This document shows, in pieces, positions 51,311 through 60,500 of a stretch of 64,000 nucleotides of DNA. Made by a program: the position numbers and the translations under genes. The notes below the pieces were generated by a model. The model ran no database searches. It was not told the DNA's origin and worked only from the letters and a program-made list of their open reading frames with translations. The DNA lies in NCBI GenBank assembly GCA_023212725.1, contig JALBYF010000004.1, forward strand, positions 310,001 through 374,000, in the 5' to 3' direction. Position 1 is the stretch's first letter. Every line of letters starts with the position of its first letter. Source of the DNA: Tranzscheliella williamsii (taxonomy: Eukaryota > Basidiomycota > Ustilaginomycetes > Ustilaginales > Ustilaginaceae).

Positions 51311-51667
51311 GATGAGGGCTCCGAATTGCAGTTGTACGAAGAATAGTGGTAAGAGAAGGGGTAGGATGATACCGTCCTCAGAATCATATTCACGATTAAT
51401 ATGCGTAGGCAACACGACAAAAAGATGCAAATAACTGTGGGAAAATGTCGACAAAAATATGTGGAGAAAATAGGACATTTCGATGCATTCACGTCAATCA
51501 TAGGAATGTCAATGTCATACGTCCTACGAGCACCGACGATGGCGACAAGCGGAAGCGACCAACACCGTCACTTGCTGGCATCCTTTCATGCTTGGTCCAC
51601 AACCACTTCGTCGTCACGTCACGTCGACCCCCGTCGTGGCCTAGTCAAGCTGCAGCAAGCAAGCAAG
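51311..51667. promoter_or_regulatory. divergent spacer between COQ4 and ceramide glucosyltransferase
   Basis: 357 bp between the two chosen start codons. The glucosyltransferase frame is open through much of it, with earlier in-frame ATGs (for example 51539), so part may be coding. AT-rich near 51380-51520. Confidence 0.4.
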
Positions 51668-53514
51668 ATGTGCTTGCAACCATGCCTCCTTGTCCTTCTA
51701 CTCGTACCGGCGTTGGTGACGAGGGTAGCAGCGGAACCAGACGCTGCTCCGCTGCCCAAAGGCTCGACATTCTCGTCGTATCTAACGACTACCCTCGCCT
51801 TGTCCTGCATCGTGTGGTATGCCATCATCTGGTCAATATGTCTGCTCGGCTTCTCGCTGGCCCGTGGCTTTGCGCGGCCTCACACGCCGCGCTCGCCGCT
51901 CTCTCCACCCCGAACGTCTGCCATCGTGACCAATAGCTCGACACCGGTGAGCAGTATCGACTCTGTCATGCAGCGCCAAGATGAGCGGGACAGCTTGCAC
52001 TCTGCCTCGGCCCCCGCCGTGTCTATCTTGCGGCCGCTGAGCGGACTCGACTGCAACCTCTACTCGAATCTTTCCTCGTCGTTCGCCCAAGACTATCCGA
52101 AGGACCGCTTCGAGGTCATACTTTCCATCCGCGAGAGCAGCAGCCCCGAAGCACAGAAGGTATTGAACGTGGTCGAGATGGTAAGCAAGGCGCATCCCAC
52201 GGTGGACTGTCGCATCGTGGTCGGAGAGGAAAACGCAGGTGTCAACCCCAAGATCAACAATCTGGTTCAGTCGTATGCGCTCGCCAAGTACGACATCGTC
52301 TGGGTGGTCGACAGCCAGGTCTGGTCGCCCGCCGGAGCGCTGGCAAGGGCTGTGGATGACCTTACTACCACCAGGCGCTCGGCGCCCGTGCCCGCTTTTC
52401 TCCCTCGCAAGCCGCATGGTGCCCGGGTCGGGCTGGTACATCACGTCCCGTTTGCCGTCCTGCCGAGTACTTCGTGGGGATCCAGGATCGAGCGCGTTTT
52501 TCTCTCCACGACGCATGCCAAGATGTACCTTGCCATCAACGCGCTCTCGATCGACTCGTGCGTGATGGGCAAGAGCAACATGTATCGCAAATCCGACCTT
52601 GCCCAGGTGCCCGATTCGTTCTTCGACCTGGGCCGCCCAGGCGCCAAGGACGAAGACGGCGCGATTGGCAGCTTTGCCTTTTCCCAAAGCGCGCAGGCAG
52701 GAGGGCTACCCGGGGCAGCGCCGTCGGCGTACCACCGCGAGACGACGCAGACGCTCAGCGGGCAGTCGAAAGAGGAGACCAAGAAGCTATCGCGGCCCTT
52801 TGCGCGGTTTGGCATCTATCTGGCCGAGGACAATATGCTGGCCAAGTCGTTGTGGATGCCGCCGCTGGAGCTGGGGCATGTGGTGTCGGCGTTCGATCTT
52901 GCGTATACCTCTGTGGGCGACATCCGGAGCGTGCGCGACTATGTGCGCCGGCGGATGCGCTGGATTCGCGTGCGCAAGTACATGGTTCTGGTGCCGACAC
53001 TGCTGGAGCCGTTGACCGAGTCGGTGCTGTCGGGGGTGGTCGGGTGGTATGGGGTGTCGCGGATCGTCCTGCCGGCGTGGGTGGCTGCGCGGTCCGGCGC
53101 CATGCTCGTCTTCCTTGCCGCCCACTTTGCCGCGTGGTTGGCGCTCGACTACCAGATCTTCCACTGCCTCGCCACCGCCGACGAGTTCCTCGCGTGCAAT
53201 GCCCGCGCTACCAGCGCCGCCCGCCTCGGCCTCGTCGAGTTTGCCGCAGCCTGGACCCTCCGCGAATCCCTGGCCCTGCCCATCTGGGCCGCCGCCATCC
53301 TCGGCAGCACAGGTAAGCCCCCTCCCCAGCCCGGACCATCCGCGCCCCTTGCTGACCCTTTGACTCTTCTTCTCCCCTTTCCGGCACACCAGTCTCGTGG
53401 CGCAATAGGACGTACCGCATCCTGCCCGGCGGCCGCGCCGCGCTTGTCGCCCCGCGGCTCGCGCGCAGGAAGAGCGCAGACCACCCCGACCGCGAACCCC
53501 TCCTCACCCCCTAG
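51668..53514 (+). CDS. GCS1: ceramide glucosyltransferase (GT21)
   Basis: Two exons, 51668-53312 and 53393-53514, with an 80-nt intron (GTAAGC to CCAG) give 588 aa. The start at 51668 begins a hydrophobic leader (MCLQPCLLVLLLVPALV); earlier in-frame ATGs exist. A second membrane segment (LALSCIVWYAIIWSICLLGF) precedes the catalytic domain: D1 in PLSGLDCNLYSNL, D2 in WVVDSQVW, D3 in YLAEDNMLAK, and RRRMRW as the (Q/R)xxRW motif. C-terminal membrane segments follow, and the second exon adds VSWRNRTYRILPGGRAAL. The enzyme makes glucosylceramide from UDP-glucose and ceramide at the Golgi or ER. A Ser/Gly-rich insert of about 50 residues (IGSFAFSQSAQAGG onward) lies between D2 and D3. Confidence 0.92.
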
Positions 53515-53752
53515 CCCTCCCCGCGCATACGCTCGGCCCGCTCACCTCCCCTCCTCCCCGCGAACGGACAGACGTGGGCGACCCGCGCGCCCAGCTGAAG
53601 GCCAGCAACTCCCATCCCTTTCCCGCCGCCTGGGTCCACACGCTGCGCGTGCTGCGGTACGCACTGGTTGTTTTGATAATGCTGTATTACAAGTGCAAAT
53701 GGGAACGCCTCGACAGGGGCAGCGGAGACGTGGTGATGGCGACGAGGCGTTG

Positions 53753-55162
53753 CTAGTTGCGCGGCGCAAGGAGCTTCTCCAAGGTGTCGCACTGCTCGAG
53801 GACAGCACGCTTGGAAGTGCCGCCCTTGGCATCGCGGCGCTCTACACTCTGCTCAAAGGACCAGACGTCCATCACATCGTCGTCGAACTTGTCCGACAGG
53901 CCCTGGAGGTCTTGAAGGGTGAGTTCGGAGAGCAGACATCCTTTTTGCTCCGAGAGGCGGACGGCGGATCCAGAGATGTGGTGCGTCTCACGGAAGGGGA
54001 TTCCCTTGCGGACCAGATACTCGGCCAGGTCCGTGGCGAGCATGTCCGGCGTCAAGGCGGCCTTCATCCGATCGGGGAAGATGTTGAGCGTGCTGATCAC
54101 GCCGGTGGCAATCTGAAGGCCATCTCGAGTGGTGTCGACAGCGTCAAAGAGCGGCTCTTTGTCCTCCTGCAGATCCTTGTTGTAGGTGGAGGGGATGCCC
54201 TTGAGCGACATTAGGAAGCCCGACATCTGACCAAAGATCCGACCTGACTTTCCTCGAAGCAGCTCGAGGCTGTCCGGATTCTTCTTCTGGGGCATGATCG
54301 AAGAGCCGGTGCTGTAGGCGTCGCTGAGCTGGAGAAATCCGAATTCCGAGGTGGAATAGATGATAAAGTCCTCAGCCATTTTGCTCAGATGGACTGCGGT
54401 CAAGCTGGCCCACATGAGATATTCGACGACAAAGTCACGATCCGAAACGCTGTTCATCGAGTTGGGCCCGACGGTGCGAAAGCCGAGATCGCTTGCAATC
54501 GCATCTCGATCCAGACCAGCAAAAGGGTTGCCGGCAAGCGGACCGGAACCCAGGGGAAGAACCGAGATACGCGGGATCAGATCACGAAGGCGAGCCAGAT
54601 CCGAGGTAAAGTAGGTGGCATGCGAAAGAAGAAGATGAGACCATCGGATCGGCTGTGCTCGCTGAAGATGCGTATAACCGGGCATGAGCGCATCTACCTC
54701 TTGGCGGGCGCGAGCGACCATGACCTGGATAAGGTCGACGAGGTAGGTCTCGATGGCAGAGATCTCGTCCATGAGCCACAGCCGCATGTCCGTGGCTACC
54801 TGGTCATTTCGAGATCGACCAGTGTGGAGCTTGCCACCGACGGCGCCGACGATTTCAGTGAGTCTGCGCTCGTTGGCAGTGTGGATATCCTCGTCATCGG
54901 GGTGAATCTTGAAGGTACCCTCCTTCCACTCCTGGCCAATCTTGTCGAGGCCCGCAACGATCTGGTCGCACTCCTGCTCGTTGAGGACGCCGGTCTTGAC
55001 CAGCGCACGCGCGTAGGCCTGGGAGCCTCGGATGTCTTGAGCATGCATGCGCTTGTCGTAGGAGAGCGACTCGTTATACGCAAAGAGGAGCGGGTCATTC
55101 TTGCCGGTAAAACGGCCACCCCAAAGCTTGCGCTTGGTGAAGTCTTCGGACGAGGATGCCAT
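53753..55162 (-). CDS. ARG4: argininosuccinate lyase
   Basis: 469 aa, single exon, near the usual family length. LWGGRFTG and ALVKTGVL open the protein; [37 protein letters not shown] and the superfamily signature [12 protein letters not shown] carry the active-site loop; the catalytic His lies in TGRSRND/THLQRAQ regions and the Ser in GSS. It cleaves argininosuccinate to arginine and fumarate, the last arginine step, in the cytosol as a tetramer. Codon use is milder than neighbours and lacks the G-to-C skew change. Two Gcn4-type sites lie upstream at 55332 and 55686. The 3' end faces the glucosyltransferase gene (238 bp). Confidence 0.96.
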   Translation of the reverse strand: MASSSEDFTKRKLWGGRFTGKNDPLLFAYNESLSYDKRMHAQDIRGSQAYARALVKTGVLNEQECDQIVAGLDKIGQEWKEGTFKIHPDDEDIHTANERRLTEIVGAVGGKLHTGRSRNDQVATDMRLWLMDEISAIETYLVDLIQVMVARARQEVDALMPGYTHLQRAQPIRWSHLLLSHATYFTSDLARLRDLIPRISVLPLGSGPLAGNPFAGLDRDAIASDLGFRTVGPNSMNSVSDRDFVVEYLMWASLTAVHLSKMAEDFIIYSTSEFGFLQLSDAYSTGSSIMPQKKNPDSLELLRGKSGRIFGQMSGFLMSLKGIPSTYNKDLQEDKEPLFDAVDTTRDGLQIATGVISTLNIFPDRMKAALTPDMLATDLAEYLVRKGIPFRETHHISGSAVRLSEQKGCLLSELTLQDLQGLSDKFDDDVMDVWSFEQSVERRDAKGGTSKRAVLEQCDTLEKLLAPRN

Positions 55163-55331
55163 CGTTTGATGCCAGTAGATAGGTCAGGGGCCAACGAGCA
55201 AGAGCAGGGCGAGCGAGGGAAAGGAGGGTGGATAGGTGGGATGCGGCGAGATAAGAAAGTCTGATGATCGCCTTCCGCTTGGTTGGTCCATGCATTCAGG
55301 CAAGCCATACGGCTTTTCTTTTCTTTTCGCT

Positions 55332-55338
55332 ATGACTC
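55332..55338 (+). promoter_or_regulatory. candidate Gcn4/Cpc1 site (ATGACTC) upstream of ARG4
   Basis: ATGACTC, matching the RTGACTC core of Gcn4 response elements, lies 169 bp upstream of the ARG4 start codon. Arginine genes are classic targets of general amino-acid control in fungi. Confidence 0.5.
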
Positions 55339-55685
55339 CGCGGAAGGCTCTAACAGCGACCACGAGAATTTGTTGAACCTTTTCTCGTCCGACAAAGTCC
55401 TCACTATGCATAAACTGACATAACTGATGTACGTACTTGTGCCCGCAAACCGCGAAAATGACCGGACAGCGCGCCACAAGCAGTCATCATTCCGAATAGC
55501 ACTGAGAGCGCCGTGCCACGACTCTGGAGACAATAGGACGACGGCGAGGCACAATGGGATGTATGCCAAGGCGAGATCCATTAAGCTATCAAGCAGGGTC
55601 CACGCCAAATCGGCACTTGTGCGTTGCTCGCCATCACTAGTCAAAAGTCAATTCGGATGTGATTATTAGCACTCCAAGTCCGACT

Positions 55686-55692
55686 TGAGTCA
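55686..55692 (+). promoter_or_regulatory. candidate Gcn4/bZIP site (TGAGTCA)
   Basis: A full palindromic TGAGTCA lies about 523 bp upstream of ARG4. Together with the site at 55332 it supports bZIP control of ARG4. Confidence 0.45.
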
Positions 55693-56342
55693 CTAGCGTG
55701 ACTGGCAGCTGCACCCACCAAATTAAGCTCCATAGCCGCGTCGCAGGCAAGTCGGTAAGCTAGCCGCTGAAACGATCCAGCAGGCATGTAAGATGTAACC
55801 GTACTGTAGCTTGCATTAGCGTCGGCCTCGCTTTCGGCAATTCCCGCAATGCACGACGCAGGCACTTCATCGACCAGCCCGCCGCATCACGAATTTCAAG
55901 ACTGGATGCACCCCTCTCGGCTTTGCCGTCACTGTACTCAAGCCCGGCAAGTAGGCAGGTGGCAGCACTTGAATGATCTGCCTGCGCTGTCAGTTCTGTC
56001 TCATTGAGGGAGATGATCTTTCACTTTTGTCTCATTTGTGACAGCAGTCGACATCGGGGAAGCACTCACACTCACAACTCACACTGCCAATCAGTCCCTA
56101 TCAACTGCGTAATTGTGTTCAGCAGTGGTAATAATCTGCTCTTCAGCTCAGTGCAGCTTCGTTCTTTCCTGCTGAGCAGCGCTTGCTAAGCTCGTGCGTC
56201 GGCGCCGACCAGGGACAGCCGAAGTGAAAGCACGGACGTATATGGCCTCACGGCAGGGTGGGCAGCTGAACAGCACTCGTAGTGCATTCGCATCGCAGCA
56301 CAGCACCTTGCATCGCATATCAATGCAACTACGCCCACATCC

Positions 56343-56456
56343 GCTTGCTCTCACGCTTGCTCTCACGCTTTCTCTCCCTCTCCTCTCCCCCTCTCCCTCC
56401 TCCTCTCCCTCTGCCTCTCTTTCTCTCTCTCCCTCCCCTCCCTCTCTCCGCAGACG
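56343..56456 (+). repeat. long pyrimidine tract
   Basis: About 110 bases that are nearly all C and T on the plus strand, mostly CTCTCCCTC-like words. Such tracts can exclude nucleosomes or form triplex DNA. Confidence 0.8.
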
Positions 56457-56490
56457 CCGATATCGTATCCTATTGCGCTAAGCGGGACGA

Positions 56491-56567
56491 CAATCGGCTT
56501 TGCTGCTTGGCAATCGGCTTGCTGCTCAGCAATCGGCTTGCTCCTCAACCATCGGCTTGCCCGCTGC
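56491..56567 (+). repeat. four-copy tandem repeat, period 19-20 bp
   Basis: Units starting CAATCGGCTT begin at 56491, 56511 and 56530, and a fourth starting CATCGGCTT begins at 56550. The units share CGGCTTGCT. The array sits about 940 bp upstream of the next start codon. Confidence 0.85.
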
Positions 56568-57504
56568 GTGCTTTCGTAGTCTGTTCTGGTTCTATCTTAC
56601 CGCATTGTGGTGGTTCTGTCTAGCGTCTTTCCGTTTTCTTTTCTTTGCGTTCTCACTCCTCCCTTCCCCTTCTCCCTTTTCCCTTCTCCCCCTCTCCCTT
56701 GGTCGTCGGCTCAGCTTCTGACTCTTCAAGGGCCATTTGCAGTTCCGCTCTTTTCTGATTGACTTCTGCACCACACAGCCGATGCCGCCATCATTCATGC
56801 GCGACACTTCCTCTCATCCTCCCACTACAACCATCCTCTCTCCATCCTCACCGTCGCCATTGCCCTCGACCACTCTGTTGCATCAGTCTCCCCGCCGCCA
56901 CTCGTCCCCTTGCTTTTCTTCTCCGACGCTTTCCTTATCCTCGCTGCATCCTGCCGGCTCTGCTTCGCACCCAGCACCCAGGACCCGTACTGGCCATCCA
57001 TCGCAATAGGTCGCCGCCCCTCCCCTCTGCCTGACACAACTCGACTCTGATCTTTTCGACTCGCATCTCACGCCCTTTCTCTTTCGCGTACTCATAGACT
57101 TCCGTTTGCATCGTTCACTGGACCCTTGAGCCTAATTGGTTGCCACCTACCTTGCCCGTTGCCGCCTTCCTTGCCCAGCCCCTTAAGCCTCTTCCTTGCA
57201 TTTCCGCGCCGACCATCTTGGCCATCAGCCACCTGCTGCCACCCAGTGCGTCTTCGGCAGTGCACGTCTTTCCTACACTTGGCCAGCGTCCGCTTATCTG
57301 GCTATGCCTTGGCTGATTCTTCCCCCAACCTGACCTTTCCCCACCGCCGCTCTTGCGGTCACTCTCTGCAACACGGACAAGAAGCCTTCCTCGTCGTCCA
57401 TGCTTCCCATTCTCCATCTCCACCACCTTGCCAATCGTAGACGCTAGGGCACCCTCGTCTTTGTGCAAGGCTGGCCGCACCTTCGGGCTTCAGCTACTCT
57501 CATC

Positions 57505-60500
57505 ATGTCTCCCTCATCTCCATCGCAGCCGGTTGATCCGCAAAAAATCGCAGAAATCCGTACCAAGATCTTGGCGATGCGTCTGGCAAAGAAACAGCAC
57601 CTCGAAGCATTAGCCTTAGGCGTGAAACCACCAAAGAATCGCCTCACCTGGTACGGCGTCGAGGAGGATCAGGCACTTATTAGCCCTGTTTCTCCTGGTC
57701 AAGCCACCTTTTCACATACTGACGGTGAAAATGCCGCCAGCACTACGATCACAGCGAATCGAACAAAAACTCTGCCATCGCCTCCAAACGGCTTCGCCAC
57801 CGAATCCACTACACAGCAATCCTCACAGCATCCCCGTCCCTCCTTCGCCTCTGAGAATACGCAGAGCTCTCGCTCCCACACTTCCGATTCTAGGAGGGAC
57901 AGTCTCTCTATCGACGATGACGATACCGACCAGCACAGCCTTCAAACCAATGTCACTCAGGAAGACGCCACACAACCCTCCCGCTCACGTCGAGGTTCAA
58001 GACACCACGGCCTCAAGGAGGAATGGTCCGACCGAGCTGCAACCGGCTCCCTCTCTTCTCCCACCTCGAAACCGCGCGGCCCGCCTCCATCTTTGCCACT
58101 ACCGCCCATGCCACCGCCGCCTTCGTCCTCACCAGCCCTTGGCACAGGTGGCGCCTGGCGGAACAGTGCAGCTTCGGCCGCCGCTTCTTCAGTCCGGTCT
58201 TCAAGCCGCCGCGGCAGTCTGGCTCAGCAAAGCGCTATCTCTAGCCTCGCTAACTCCTACACCGAGGCGAGCGATATCGACGACCATTCGGCCGACGAAA
58301 TGGCGAGCATACGCCATCTGACACACCATTTTCCCACTCCTTCCGTTTCATCCGCCTTTGCTGCGCGAGCCGGAAAACCTTCTAGGAAAGGTTCCTACGC
58401 CGATGTGGGCCGAAACACTCTATCTCGTACGTCCCCTAGAGTCCAGATAAGTTTTTCAGCGGCTCGTCGCGCGGTTCCAGGGCAGCCGAACCGCACCTCG
58501 GGATCAGATCCTCTTACCTTCGCGTCGTTGGTGCAAAACAACTCGTCGTCCAAGGATCCTGCTGACTCGGATCAGGACGTCAACAGTGATGATGCTCTAT
58601 CCGATGTCCTCGACCTCACAGACAACCAAGGCATCTTGTCCTTCGCTGCCAGATCGAAATCGTCCATCTCACCGTCGCGGTTTGCTATAGCTTCGGTGGG
58701 ACTAGGTGTCAGGGGTTCAGGATTGGCCATGCCGCGGGGGGATCAACAACGACGTGTACCGCCAGAAGAGTTCGAGGCCTCAAAGTCATCTCAGCCGCAC
58801 ATTGATGCCGCTTTGTCCTCCGGCAATGACCAGACCAGAATGAGAGACAGTCTGGCCCGTAAGAGCATTGGTGGACTTGTAGCTGCCGTCGACCGACAAG
58901 TCGACGAGTGGACACAACCGCACAGATTCTCTACGGAGCCTTCAGGGGCTCATTTACCACCCGTCAGCAGCCCAACACACCCAACAGTGCCTGTAAGCCT
59001 GCCTTCGTCTCTGCCTGGCACCCCCGGGTCGTCCGTCCCGGCGCATTCAGAACAGGTTCCCGCCGACGAACCCCTGTTATCGTCTTCCTCGCAACCTGTA
59101 GCGGAGTTCGTCACGGAGCCGTCGAGACGCGACTCCGATGCTTCGACACACATAGCCCCATCCCTCAGTGGCAATAGTACGCTCTCGCAGGGTGGGGTCG
59201 AGTCCAACTCTTTCTACCATGCTTATCGTGACTCAAGCGCCACTATGGGATCACAGTTCACCGCACCAATGCTATGTATCGAGGACCCCCAGGGTGACGA
59301 GGTCTCGGATCCGGAGCTTAGTCCATCGCCAGCGGAAACACCCCGTAAGAAGACAAAACAGGACCGCAGACTGACTTTTGGCTTTGACGATCAACGAGCC
59401 AGCATCCCAACCCGGCGTGGTTCATCTCGGACGATGGTTCCAGGCCAGGTCTTTGACCCTTCCTTTCAAGCGACGATGGAAGAAGGAGTCGAAAAAGCAA
59501 GAATCTCTGACTCGTCGCATGATCCGTACGCGTTTTACGAATTCTCTCCGAGCCTACCTCCCTATGTGCCTTCTGGCCTGTCTCCTCGTGATTTGACAGG
59601 CACCGGTACTTGGTCAAGCATCGTGGCAAGAGCTTCTGAGCGGATGAGATCCAGGCAGCCCTCAGTTGGCTCTCTCTCCTCGCTGACATCCACCACGACC
59701 GCCACTGGCCCCGTTTCGATGCGTGACATCCGTGCCAACGCCCAGGCTAAGCAGCTCGAGGCTGCAGCAGCACACAAGGCTAGGGAGGAGCTCTCAAGCC
59801 AGGTATCATCAATGAGCTATCGGCCTTTTGCTATCCACGACCATGCGCTTTCGTTGGCGGATCCAAGATCGCCATCGCCCGATACAACCGCCTTTTCCAG
59901 CTATGCGGCCTCTCATTCAGGAAGAAACTCCGCTATGAGTGGATTCAGCCATGCCGACTCAAGTACGACAGAACTCGGCAGCCGCTGGCCAGTAGCCGTA
60001 GGCTCCGAGCAAGCCATTGGTACCTACCCTTTTTCAGGGAGTTCTCTCGCCCCTTCTCCGCGTTCATCTGTACAGTCCAAGGTCTACGTCGAGTTCTGCA
60101 TGCAAACTTCGCCGACCGCCTCACCGGAATCATCCGAAAAGGAGTTGCCTGCCGATCTTTCTGCAAGGAACTCATCGAAAGTCGATGCTGCAGCAGGGCA
60201 AGACGGAGACAACAGCTGTTATGGCGCAAGCAGGCAGGCGCATCTCCAGGTCGTACCGTCTCCTCTCGGACGCCGTCGTAGTAGCGCCTCACTGCTCGCA
60301 ATACGTGACCTCAACCTGGACCAAGCCGGGTCTTGGCCTGGCAGGATCCGTGCGCCACGACTCTCCTCAGCATCACCACGTAGCTACAGCAAATCGCACC
60401 GCAGGACCAGCGCAAGTAGCTCAGCAGCAACATCGGTCAACGACGAGCCAAGAGTCATGTCAGACGAAGACTCGAGCGAAGAGTCCGACCTGGATGTGGA

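Larger units (their letters stand above)
55163..57504. other. 2.3-kb divergent spacer between ARG4 and a large disordered protein gene
   Basis: No reliable gene. The ARG4 side holds two Gcn4-like elements. The middle has CACTCACA-type short repeats (about 56064-56086), a long pyrimidine tract and a four-copy tandem repeat. The right side, to 57504, is C/T-rich and looks like a long promoter and 5' leader for the downstream gene. Confidence 0.45.
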
